From Chloroflexota bacterium (GTDB taxonomy: Bacteria; Chloroflexota; Dehalococcoidia; Tepidiformales; Tepidiformaceae), in NCBI GenBank assembly GCA_016191435.1, contig JACPOQ010000046.1, positions 234,946 to 298,945 of the forward strand: DNA of 64,000 bases. Direction: 5' to 3'. A program made the position numbers and the translations under genes. Each line of letters starts with the position of its first letter. The first letter of the stretch is position 1. Positions 20,641 through 28,617 of the stretch are shown here, piece after piece. Under the pieces are notes generated by a model that was not told the DNA's origin, made no database searches, and saw nothing but the letters and a program-made list of their open reading frames with translations.

Positions 20641-21863
20641 CGCTTCCCGGACCGCGCAGCTGCAACGATCATCGCTTCGTACTCGTCGAGGGCTGCTTCC
20701 CGGGTGAGGGTACGTGCCGCATACGCCTTCCCGGCCTCCCCCAGAGTGTCGGCCCTCGCGCGCTCAGAGAGTAGCTGCTGCAGTGCCGCCGCCAGCGCGG
20801 CCGGCTGCCCCGGCTCCACCACTACGCCCGCGCTCGCCAGCCGCACCTCCTTCGCCGCCTCGCTCCCCGCCGCCGCCGCGGCGACCACCGGCCGCCCGGC
20901 TGCGAAATACGACGTGAGCTTGCTCGGGAGCGCCATGTCGCTGACTGCCGGGAGCTGGTTCACCAGCAGCACATCGGCCGCCGCGAGCATCGCCTCGTAC
21001 GCGCCCGGCTCCTGCGGCCCGAGAAAAGTCACCGAGCTCCCCGTGAACGCCGCCTCCTGCTCCAGCCGGGCGCGGTCGTTGCCGTCCCCGGCGAGGACGA
21101 TGCGGACCTTCGTCCCCGCCAGGAGCGCCCCGGCCACCACGAGGTTCGAAAGCCCCTGCTTGTGGCCCATGTTCCCGGCATGCAGGCAGATCGCCTCGTC
21201 CTCGCCCCACCCGAGCCGCCCCCGCGTTTCTTCGCGCCCGGCCGCCGGCGCGTGCCCGCTAAACCAGTTCCGCACGCGATGAATGCGCCCTGGGCGGACA
21301 CCGCCTGCTTCGAGATACTCCCGGAATCCTGGTGTGATAATGCCAATCGCCGCCGCCCGGCGCGCGATCGCGAGCTCGGCGCGCCCCACCGCGCCCGCCA
21401 CGCCGGCGCCGCCGGCGAACCCCGATTGCGCGGCCGCCCGCCCCATCAGGTCCTGGAACACGAGCACAAACGGCCGCCGGTGAAGCGCTCCCGCCATCGC
21501 CGCCAGCGCCGCGCCCGCCAGCGTCGGCGTCACGCCCACCGTGACGTCGGGCCGCCGCAGCCCCAGCGCCGTCAGCCCCCCCGCGAACAGGCTGCCCTCA
21601 TACAGCGCGCGGTGCGCCGCCGAGTGTGTTTGCGGGATGTAGTGCCAGCGCCGCCGGATGCGCACGCCGTGCCGCTCGCCGTTACGCGCCGGCACTCGCT
21701 CGCCCTGGCGCCGCCACATCGGGTAATGCGGGAAGCCCGTCGCAACCGTCACCGCGTGCCCGCGTTCGGCGAGCCCTTCGGCGACTCCCGTTACATATGG
21801 CGCGTTGCCAGCGATTTCGGGCCAGTAGTACGTCGAGGTGATGAGGATGTGCAGCCGCGTCAC
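20637..21863 (-). CDS. Glycosyltransferase (WbuB/WcaI-like, GT4)
   Basis: 408 residues: [20 protein letters not shown] followed by [20 protein letters not shown], then [20 protein letters not shown] and [20 protein letters not shown], all typical of the WbuB/WcaI colanic-acid-type glycosyltransferases. Probably transfers the second sugar of the repeat unit. The GTG start at 21863 overlaps the priming transferase stop (GTGA). Confidence 0.88.
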
Positions 21864-22639
21864 CGCGCGCCGCGGCCCCAGAGCACGATCAGCGGCGTCA
21901 CGAGAATAATCTTCAGATCGAGCGAAATGCTCCAATGGCGCGCATAGAAGTTGTCCAGCCGCACCCGCCGCGAGAGCGAAAGGTTGCTGCGGCCGCGCAC
22001 CTGCCAGAGCCCCGTGAGACCCGGCCGCACCAGCGTCAGCGGCAGCCGCGCATCGCCGCGCTGCATGAATTCCGCCGGAGCAAGTGGCCGCGGGCCGACA
22101 ATCGACATGTCGCCGCGGGCGATGTTCCAGAGCTGCGGCAGCTCATCGATGCTCGTCCGCCGCAGGAGCCGCCCAAGGCGCGTCACCCGCGGGTCATGCC
22201 GCAGCTTCCGTGTGCATTCGTAGCTGTCCCGCTCGTCCGGGTTCGCGTTGAGGTACGCCTCCAACAGCCGCCTGTCCCGCGACATCGTGCGCAGCTTCAG
22301 GCAGCGGAAGCGCACGGCGCCTTCGCCGATGCGCTCGTCGGCGTAGAACGGGTTGTGGTGGTCGAACAGCAGCACCGCGAGCGCCGCCATCAGCATCATC
22401 GGCGCCGTCAGCACCAGCATCGGGATGGCGATGCTCACATCGATCGCGCGCTTCACCGCACGCGCCGTCATGGGCGCGCGCGGGGCAATCGGCAACGACT
22501 CGGCGTGTGTCAGCATGGCGTCCGTGGTCACAATGGCGCCGAACTCTTGAGGCAGGGTGGATTCCGGGTTGACAGCGCGTGGAGAACCCGCGACGGGCGA
22601 CATCGTCAACGTCGCTCTCTTTTCCATCGCTGCGCTCAT
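21860..22639 (-). CDS. Undecaprenyl-phosphate sugar phosphotransferase (priming)
   Basis: Starts repeat-unit synthesis by moving a sugar-1-phosphate onto undecaprenyl phosphate. 259 residues: a 60-residue cytoplasmic lead, a hydrophobic hairpin (SIAIPMLVLTAPMMLMAALA), then the catalytic KLRTMSRD, LGRLLRRTSIDELPQLWNI and GDMSIVGPRPLAPAEF motifs of the bacterial sugar transferase family, ending with RPGLTGLWQV. Single-hairpin short form (EpsL/WbaP C-terminal domain type). AAGG ribosome site before ATG 22639. First gene of the operon, divergent from the BY-kinase gene. Confidence 0.93.
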   Translation of the reverse strand: MSAAMEKRATLTMSPVAGSPRAVNPESTLPQEFGAIVTTDAMLTHAESLPIAPRAPMTARAVKRAIDVSIAIPMLVLTAPMMLMAALAVLLFDHHNPFYADERIGEGAVRFRCLKLRTMSRDRRLLEAYLNANPDERDSYECTRKLRHDPRVTRLGRLLRRTSIDELPQLWNIARGDMSIVGPRPLAPAEFMQRGDARLPLTLVRPGLTGLWQVRGRSNLSLSRRVRLDNFYARHWSISLDLKIILVTPLIVLWGRGAR

Positions 22640-22856
22640 GCGCACACCTTGGGGCGCGTGTGAAAATTGGTCAAGAGATTACCGTCACATTGCCATTCCA
22701 CCTTGACCACACCGCTGTCTGTCTTATTCGCTGCATGCTTCCCTGCCCGTGGCCGATACCTACGAGTGACGGATCAAAATCTCGGGGCGTCGCTCGTTCG
22801 TAACATTTTGGGCTGGATGCTAGCATGACCATCGAAGGGCAGAGGAGAGGGCGGCG

Positions 22857-24245
22857 ATGACGCTTCGGGACTACTTCCAGCTTGTGCGCCGCTGGGCGCT
22901 GCTCGTTGTTCTTGGCTCGCTCCTCGCCGCCGCCGCGGCCTATTTCCTCACTACCCGCATGTCCCCCGTCTACCAGGCCCGCGCGCTCATCCTCGTGAAC
23001 CAGCGCGATAACGCCGCCAGCGCCCAGACCGTCGACAACATCAACGCCAGCCAGTCGCTGACGAAGACGTATGCCCTGCTCGTGACCTCCACCATCAACC
23101 TCCAGCGAGCCAGCGATGTGCTTGGCGGCACGCCCGGCGTCGATACCCTCGACAAGACCGTCTCCGCCGCGGCCGTGCCCGAGACCCAGCTGATCGAAGT
23201 CCTCGCCGAGAACAAGGACCCGGGCCGCGCCGCCGAGATCGCGAACACGCTTGCCAACATCTTCCCTGCCTACATCGATGAGGCCCAGCTCCCCGGCAGC
23301 GTCGACCGCGCCCAGAAAAACACCGTCTTCGTCGCCGAGCCGGCGACCGCGCCCGACAGCCCGATCCGCCCGAACAAAAAGGTCAACGTCGCCCTCGGCC
23401 TCATCCTGGGCCTCGTCGTCATGGTTGCTGCCGTCGCGCTCGTTGAGTATTTCGACGACGGGATCAACGACCGCGACGACATCGAGGCGCTCGGCGTGCC
23501 CTTCCTCGGGAGCGTGTTCGAAGCCGCCGTGCCCCGCGGTGCGGACAAGGCCACCTGGGTCCCGAGCATCATCGAGGCCGCCCCCGGCGATACCCTCATC
23601 GAATCCTACCGCCAGGTCCAGGCCAGCCTCGCCTTCGCCCTCACCGCCGGCGATGTGAAGGTGCTGCTCGTGACCAGCCCGGGACAGGGCGAAGGCAAAA
23701 GCACCACCGCCGCCAACCTCGCCGAAGCCCTGGCCGAGTCCTCAAAGAAGGTGCTCCTCATCGATGGCGACCTGCGCAAGCCCGACGCCCACCGCTATTT
23801 CTCCTTGCCCAACAGCTCGGGCCTGACCTCGACCTTCCTCGTCGATCCGCAGGCGCTCCCGGCCTTCATCGGCCGTGTGGGCGATTCGCTCTCCGTGCTG
23901 ACGGGCGGGCCCGTCGCCCCCAACCCGACCGAGCTCCTGAGTTCGCGCAAGATGCGCGCCACGATCTCCGCGCTCGCCGAGCCGTACGATGTCGTCGTCA
24001 TCGATTGCCCGCCGATGCTCGGCCTCGCCGACGCCTCGCTCTGGATGCCCCTCGTCGATGGCGTGCTGCTTGTCGCCCGCCGCGGTAAGACCCGCCGCGG
24101 ACCGCTGGAGGAGACCATTGCCGCCGTGCGCTCCGGGCACAAGCCCCTCCTCGGCGTGGTCCTCAACGGCTCCGACCGCAAGAAAAGTTACAAATACGCA
24201 TACAGGTACGGCTACGGCTACAAGGCGAAGAACTCGGAACGCTAG
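22857..24245 (+). CDS. Polysaccharide co-polymerase / tyrosine kinase (Wzz-BY-kinase fusion)
   Basis: Controls chain length and export of the polysaccharide. One 462-residue chain holds both modules: a Wzz domain with membrane helices at about 13-30 and 177-196, and a cytoplasmic BY-kinase with Walker A SPGQGEGKST (274-283), Walker A' LLIDGDLRKPD (300-310) and Walker B VVIDCPPMLG. The tail carries six tyrosines between 445 and 455 (SYKYAYRYGYGYK), the usual autophosphorylation cluster. Good ribosome site AGAGGAGAGG. It diverges from the priming transferase, so a shared 217-bp promoter region probably serves the locus. Confidence 0.93.
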   Translation: MTLRDYFQLVRRWALLVVLGSLLAAAAAYFLTTRMSPVYQARALILVNQRDNAASAQTVDNINASQSLTKTYALLVTSTINLQRASDVLGGTPGVDTLDKTVSAAAVPETQLIEVLAENKDPGRAAEIANTLANIFPAYIDEAQLPGSVDRAQKNTVFVAEPATAPDSPIRPNKKVNVALGLILGLVVMVAAVALVEYFDDGINDRDDIEALGVPFLGSVFEAAVPRGADKATWVPSIIEAAPGDTLIESYRQVQASLAFALTAGDVKVLLVTSPGQGEGKSTTAANLAEALAESSKKVLLIDGDLRKPDAHRYFSLPNSSGLTSTFLVDPQALPAFIGRVGDSLSVLTGGPVAPNPTELLSSRKMRATISALAEPYDVVVIDCPPMLGLADASLWMPLVDGVLLVARRGKTRRGPLEETIAAVRSGHKPLLGVVLNGSDRKKSYKYAYRYGYGYKAKNSER

Positions 24246-24405
24246 CGTTTCGTCGCCATCCGCCCGTTCCGTTGAGCGAAGGTTGCGTTCTGGCGCTCTT
24301 GCGGGCCGAAGTGTGAGTTGCCGCTCAGTGACACGATCGTAACTCTTGTCTGTTTATCCCCGCCGGGACTAGTATGTCGCAAATGCTCCCGTGGAGGGCG
24401 GTCAC

Positions 24406-24945
24406 ATGCGCCTAAACCGCTTACTCGGATTGACTCTTACTGCCGCCACCGCCGTTGCTGCCCTCGGCTACGGCGTCGCCGCCGCGCAGTACCCGCAGCC
24501 GCTGGGGGTTTGCACCGTGACCCCGGCGAGTGCCAACGTGCAGACCAACGGCACCGCTTCCTTCACCGTGAAGACGACGCTCGGCGATGGCTCGCCCGCG
24601 CCGGCCGTCCCCGGGACTGTCGCCGTTTCCAGCCAGCCCGGCACCGGCGCCGGGCCGGTAACGCCCACGTACACCACCAACAGCCAGGGCACCGCCACCA
24701 TCACGATTAACACCGGCACCTCCGCCGGCACCGTCAATGTCCTCGTGACCGCCGGCACGCTCAGCTGCGCTTCCGCCGTCAGCGTCGTCGCCCCGCGTGT
24801 GAACCCGGACGTGATCAAGCCACCCGCCACCGGCACCGGCACCGACGGCTCCAACGACGGTATGAACTACGCCCTCATCGCGCTCGCGGGGCTCGGCGTC
24901 GCCGCCATGGGCGCCGGCACACTTGTCGCCGTCCGCCGCCGCTGA
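24406..24945 (+). CDS. Exported Ig-like surface protein with C-terminal anchor
   Basis: 179 residues. Residues 1-28 form a signal peptide (MRLNRLLGLTLTAATAVAAL ... AAAQ). The middle (about 35-135) is Thr/Ala/Gly-rich with the VTPASANVQTNGTASFTVKT pattern of bacterial Ig-like/invasin repeats. The end has KPPATGTGTDGSNDG, a hydrophobic helix (ALIALAGLGVAAMGAGTLV) and RRR, the layout of a cell-wall sorting signal or membrane anchor, though PPATG is not a classic LPxTG. The ATG at 24406 follows GGAGGG. It lies 160 nt after the co-polymerase gene and is followed by a strong terminator. Confidence 0.7.
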   Translation: MRLNRLLGLTLTAATAVAALGYGVAAAQYPQPLGVCTVTPASANVQTNGTASFTVKTTLGDGSPAPAVPGTVAVSSQPGTGAGPVTPTYTTNSQGTATITINTGTSAGTVNVLVTAGTLSCASAVSVVAPRVNPDVIKPPATGTGTDGSNDGMNYALIALAGLGVAAMGAGTLVAVRRR

Positions 24946-24967
24946 CCGATGTCCTCTCTGACCAGGA

Positions 24968-24990
24968 AGGCCCGCGCAAGCGGGCCTTTC
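24968..24990 (+). terminator. Rho-independent terminator
   Basis: Perfect 8-bp stem AGGCCCGC / GCGGGCCT with a GCAA tetraloop, followed by TTC. Ends the co-polymerase/surface protein transcript. The CCTTTCGCGTT tail recurs in the dnaK terminator. Confidence 0.85.
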
Positions 24991-25060
24991 GCGTTCTCCG
25001 GGCACCCGCGGCGTTGGCTCAGCTATCGCCCGGCCGCCATCCCGGGCTAAGCTTCCCGGA

Positions 25061-25783
25061 ATGCCGCCGTTCGTCATCGGCCACGCCGCCGCCGCCGGAG
25101 AGGCACCCGCGAACACCCTCGCCGGCGTGCGCGCCTCCCTCGATGCCGGCGCCGAAGCCATGGAGATCGACGTCCAGCTGAGCGCCGACGCCGTCCCCGT
25201 CCTCCTCCACGACGACACACTCGACCGCACGACCAACCTCACCGGCCCTGTGCGCAACGTCACCGCCGCCCGCTTGCAGGCCGCCGACGCCGGCGGCGGC
25301 GAGCCCGTCCCCACGCTCGCGCAGGTGCTCGATCTCGTCGCCGGGCGCCTCACCGTCCTCTGCGAGCTCAAGGCCACTCCGGGCGACCCCGCCCAGGACG
25401 AGTGGCTCGTCGACCAGGTCCTCGCGACCATTGACGCCGCCGGCGCCTGCGCCTGGACCGGCGTCCACTCCTTCAGCCTCGGCATCGTGGCGCGGGCACG
25501 GGCTGCGCAGCCAAGCATCTCCGCGGCCATCATCAGCCCCGCCGTCGATGGCGACGCCCTCGAGCGCCTGCTCACGGCCGCCCTCAAGCGCAACGCCCAG
25601 GCCGTCTCCATCGAGCACACCTGCGTCGACGCGGATCTCGTGCGCCGCGCGAAGCAGCGCCAGCTGACCGTCTGGACCTGGACCGCCGACCGCCCGGGCG
25701 ATTGGGCCCGCCTGGCCGCTGCCGGCGTCGATGGCATCATCACGAACGTGCCCCACGAGCTTCGCGCGTGGCTCGACCGCTGA
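25061..25783 (+). CDS. Glycerophosphodiester phosphodiesterase family, degenerate site
   Basis: 240-residue TIM barrel of the GDPD (UgpQ/GlpQ) family: MEIDVQLSADAVPVLLHDDT at 34-53 with the E35-x-D37 metal ligands and His50, LCELKATPGD near 105, HSFSLGIVARARA near 136 and a final GVDGIITNVPHEL. In active enzymes the N-terminus reads GHRG...ENT; here it is GHAAAAGEAPANT, so the Arg after His8 and the Glu before Asn18 are both Ala. The enzyme may be inactive or have a changed role. Monocistronic or followed by the DinB gene. Confidence 0.82.
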   Translation: MPPFVIGHAAAAGEAPANTLAGVRASLDAGAEAMEIDVQLSADAVPVLLHDDTLDRTTNLTGPVRNVTAARLQAADAGGGEPVPTLAQVLDLVAGRLTVLCELKATPGDPAQDEWLVDQVLATIDAAGACAWTGVHSFSLGIVARARAAQPSISAAIISPAVDGDALERLLTAALKRNAQAVSIEHTCVDADLVRRAKQRQLTVWTWTADRPGDWARLAAAGVDGIITNVPHELRAWLDR

Positions 25784-25842
25784 CCGGCGGGCCGTTCGCC
25801 CCGCCCGTGGTACACTCCGCCATCCTTCTCGCCGAGCCTCCA

Positions 25843-26436
25843 ATGAGCATCCGCACCCAACTCATCACCGCTGAGCTCGCCCGCCACCGCGCTCCCTTCG
25901 AGCACCTCTGCCGCTCCCTCGGTCCCGGCGATCTCGCCGCCACCATCCCCGGCTCCCACTGGACGGTGAAGGACTACATCGCCCACCTCGCCACCATCGA
26001 CGGCCTCATCGCCGCAAGCTTCGCACCGATGGTCGGGCAGTCCGCCCCCTTCCCCGACACCCCCTTTCCCGACCCCTTCGATATCGACGACTGGAACGAA
26101 GCCGCCGTCCGCGCCCGCGAGCGCCGCACCATCGAAGAGCTCCTGGCCGAAGCCGCCGACCACCGCGACCGCATGGCCACCGCCATCGCCGCCATGACCG
26201 ACGAAGACCTCGACCGCCTCATCCCCTATGGCGGCGACCGCAAGACCCTGAACCTCCCGAAGTCCACCGTGCGCTTCGGCGGCCTGCTCTGGGCCATCGC
26301 CATCCACGACCCCACGCACACGCGCGACATCCTCCGCGCGCTCCCGCACCTCGCCGAGCAGAGCTGGCTCAGCGAATGGCTCGCCACCGTCACCGATGCG
26401 CTCGTCCCCGAGGGCGTCAAGGAACAGCGCGTCTAG
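25843..26436 (+). CDS. DinB/maleylpyruvate isomerase-like protein
   Basis: 197-residue four-helix bundle of the DinB/YfiT superfamily. GSHWTVKDYIAHLATIDGLI near residue 45 carries the first metal-ligand His, and WAIAIHDPTHTRDIL near 160 the other two. Members are metal-dependent, often thiol-linked enzymes of stress or detoxification; the substrate is unknown. The ATG at 25843 starts the bundle. Confidence 0.75.
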   Translation: MSIRTQLITAELARHRAPFEHLCRSLGPGDLAATIPGSHWTVKDYIAHLATIDGLIAASFAPMVGQSAPFPDTPFPDPFDIDDWNEAAVRARERRTIEELLAEAADHRDRMATAIAAMTDEDLDRLIPYGGDRKTLNLPKSTVRFGGLLWAIAIHDPTHTRDILRALPHLAEQSWLSEWLATVTDALVPEGVKEQRV

Positions 26437-26488
26437 AACGCGCCCATCCGCTACGCTGGGATGCACCACCAACCTCTGGAGACACTGG

Positions 26489-26992
26489 ATGAAAAAGTAC
26501 GCCGCCCCGCCCGCGCTCGTCATCGACCCCAAGAAGTCCTATACCGCGACCATCGATACGAGCGCCGGCGCCATGACCGCCGAACTCTTTCCCGGTGACG
26601 CCCCGAACACCGTCAACAACTTCGTCTTCCTCGCCCGCGACGGCTACTACGAGGACGTCATCTTCCACCGCGTCATCAGCGGCTTCATGATCCAGGGCGG
26701 CGACCCCACCGGCACCGGCAGCGGCGGCCCCGGCTACAAGTTCGCCGATGAGCCCGTGAAGCGGAAGTACACCCGCGGCACGCTCGCCATGGCGAACGCC
26801 GGCCCGAACACGAATGGCAGCCAGTTCTTCGTCATGCACGCCGATTACGGCCTGCCCCCGAACTACACCATCTTCGGCAAGCTGACAGCCGGCGAAGAAG
26901 TCGTCGATGCCATCGCGAACGCCCCAAAGGGCGCGAACGACCGGCCCACGGACCCCGTGAAAATCAACTCCGTCACCATCGCCGAGGCTTGA
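26489..26992 (+). CDS. Cyclophilin-type peptidyl-prolyl isomerase
   Basis: Protein-folding catalyst, cytoplasmic (no signal peptide). 167 residues: YTATIDTSAGAMTAELFPGD, NNFVFLARDGYYEDVIFHRV with the catalytic FHR, GFMIQGGDPTGTGSGGPGYK, and MANAGPNTNGSQFFV, the core cyclophilin signature. The ATG at 26489 follows a GGAG site. Confidence 0.95.
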   Translation: MKKYAAPPALVIDPKKSYTATIDTSAGAMTAELFPGDAPNTVNNFVFLARDGYYEDVIFHRVISGFMIQGGDPTGTGSGGPGYKFADEPVKRKYTRGTLAMANAGPNTNGSQFFVMHADYGLPPNYTIFGKLTAGEEVVDAIANAPKGANDRPTDPVKINSVTIAEA

Positions 26993-27055
26993 CATTCGCC
27001 CGCCGGCGGCTTCCCTCTGCTACGATCGATCCAGATTGAGCCGAGGGAGGCCACC

Positions 27056-27298
27056 ATGGCAGACGAACCCGGGCGCTGGATGGATGAGCTCGAACGCCAG
27101 CTCCGCGAGAGCATGAGGCAGCTGCGCTCGATGTTCGAAGAGGGCGCCGCGCACGCCCGCGGATTCGCCAGCAGCCGTCACACGGAAACCCGCGACCCCC
27201 TCGACGCCCTCCAGCAGCTCAAGAAGATGCGCGACCAGGACCTCATCACCGAGGACGAGTACCAGCAAAAGAAGACCGAGATCCTCACCCGCCTGTAA
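27056..27298 (+). CDS. SHOCT-domain small protein
   Basis: 80 residues. The last 30 (DPLDALQQLKKMRDQDLITE then DEYQQKKTEILTRL) are a SHOCT domain, a short C-terminal oligomerisation element of unknown role. The first 45 are charged and helical. Strong GAGGGAGG ribosome site. It follows the cyclophilin gene by 63 nt. Confidence 0.85.
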   Translation: MADEPGRWMDELERQLRESMRQLRSMFEEGAAHARGFASSRHTETRDPLDALQQLKKMRDQDLITEDEYQQKKTEILTRL

Positions 27299-27459
27299 CC
27301 GCGCGAGGGCCCGTACGAACGTTCGCCGTCACGCCACTCCCCCTTCCTCGGTTCCCGCCGCCCTCGGAACGCCCGCCCTCCTTGCGTGACCGTGCATTCA
27401 CAACGCAAGCGAGGATGTGCGGCCGGGGTCACACAACCTTGCCGGACCGCTCGGAAAGC

Positions 27460-27714
27460 TCAGCCAGCGAGCCGGTACTTCTTGTTCCGCTTCCCCGGCT
27501 GGAGTACCTCAACGGTGCCGTCAATGCTCAGCGAAACGAGCAGCGACCACGTAAGCCACCCATCATGCTCCGGAAGCGCCAACACAAACCCAGCTGCTTC
27601 CTCTATCGCCTTCTGCCCCAGCCCGGGTCCCTCGGGCGCACATTCGGGCAACGCTGCCATCGTTTCCACGAGATGCCGCTTGCAAAGGTCAACCAACGCT
27701 TGTCCTGATGCCAT
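27460..27714 (-). CDS. Hypothetical protein, 84 aa
   Basis: MASGQALVDLCKRHLVETMA at the start, with LPEHDGWLTWSLLVSLSIDG then a basic KRNKKYRLAG end. No recognised family. It is divergent from the next hypothetical gene with a 43-nt gap. Amino-acid composition looks natural, but evidence beyond the open frame is thin. Confidence 0.4.
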   Translation of the reverse strand: MASGQALVDLCKRHLVETMAALPECAPEGPGLGQKAIEEAAGFVLALPEHDGWLTWSLLVSLSIDGTVEVLQPGKRNKKYRLAG

Positions 27715-27757
27715 TCGGCGACTATACCTGGGCATCCCCGGATGAGAGCGACTGCCA

Positions 27758-28291
27758 ATGTTTTGCTGCGCGTGGCAAGAATGCGGAACCCCTGAAGTTG
27801 ACGACGAAGAGTGGGACAGCAGAGATGCGATGCTGGTCGAGGCATGCGCGTGGTCCGGCATGCACTGGCGGCACCGGGGCGCCGAGCATCCGTATTCCTC
27901 TTGCCAGCACAACATCGCCTACCTCGCTTCGATGGCGGGCGGTGAGCAAGAAGTGCTGGCGCGGTCCGCATACCTCGACCTCGCCGATGGCTGGTGGGCC
28001 GGGGCCGATAGTAACCTCGGCGGCCACGCCGACGTGTTCGAAGACCGGGCCGAAGCGCAAGGTGGCGTACGCCGTTTCATCGAAGACTGCCAGCGAGGCA
28101 ACTGGTGCCTCAACGAGGGCTTCATCGCCGAATACGCCAACGACCTCGCCGGCGAACTCCGGCTCCTCCGTGGCTGGTGCATCCATGCCCCATGGGATAA
28201 GCACCGCGCGGATGACGCTGGAAATCCAATCGCTGCCGCCGCAGAGTCCGTAGCGGACGCGCTCAGGCGGGTGCGGTGGACCTGGCTGTGA
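27758..28291 (+). CDS. Hypothetical protein, Trp/Cys-rich
   Basis: 177 residues beginning MFCCAWQECGTPEVDDEEWD, with many Trp and Cys and an acidic profile (NIAYLASMAGGEQEVLARSA, then WWAGADSNLGGHADVFEDRA). No family recognised. The antisense frame is also open, but this strand has the more natural composition and a purine-rich GAGAG before the ATG. Start of the AT-richer island. Confidence 0.5.
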   Translation: MFCCAWQECGTPEVDDEEWDSRDAMLVEACAWSGMHWRHRGAEHPYSSCQHNIAYLASMAGGEQEVLARSAYLDLADGWWAGADSNLGGHADVFEDRAEAQGGVRRFIEDCQRGNWCLNEGFIAEYANDLAGELRLLRGWCIHAPWDKHRADDAGNPIAAAAESVADALRRVRWTWL

Positions 28292-28329
28292 TCGCGCGCC
28301 GATCTCAGCTCGAATGTCGCTCCGATTCC

Positions 28330-28536
28330 ATGAGCACGAATGATCGCGTTGTCGATTCACGCGGTTTGGTGGAGGTGATTGGCGTGGGCTGGTACCTCGC
28401 CCGGACATACGACGACCGTCATCACATATTCAGCACCATCGTCATGGGCAGCGTGACAGAGAACCTCGACCCGGAGAGCCATGGCCCCTATCTCCAAAGA
28501 GGCAGCTCCGGCCGCATTGGGCTTGAAGCGTGGTAA
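28330..28536 (+). CDS. Possible small hypothetical protein
   Basis: 68 residues, MSTNDRVVDSRGLVEVIGVG then WYLARTYDDRHHIFSTIVMG. It may begin earlier, at a GTG at 28276 inside the previous gene. No family recognised and no clear ribosome site. Confidence 0.3.
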   Translation: MSTNDRVVDSRGLVEVIGVGWYLARTYDDRHHIFSTIVMGSVTENLDPESHGPYLQRGSSGRIGLEAW

Positions 28537-28617
28537 GGAGAAGTAATCGGCAGGTTGGCGAATGCGGTCGTCGAAGAAGGTGACGATCGGGTATCGCCAT
28601 TCTCAACGCGGCCATCA

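Noticed and set aside
22703..22730. TTGACC with TATTCG as the promoter of the polysaccharide co-polymerase gene.
   Set aside because: Spacing is near-correct but the -10 is poor; not strong enough to list as a feature.
24421..26532. A 703-codon open frame antisense to the surface protein, phosphodiesterase and DinB genes.
   Set aside because: It crosses three clear genes, a terminator and several starts on the other strand; composition is that of a shadow frame.
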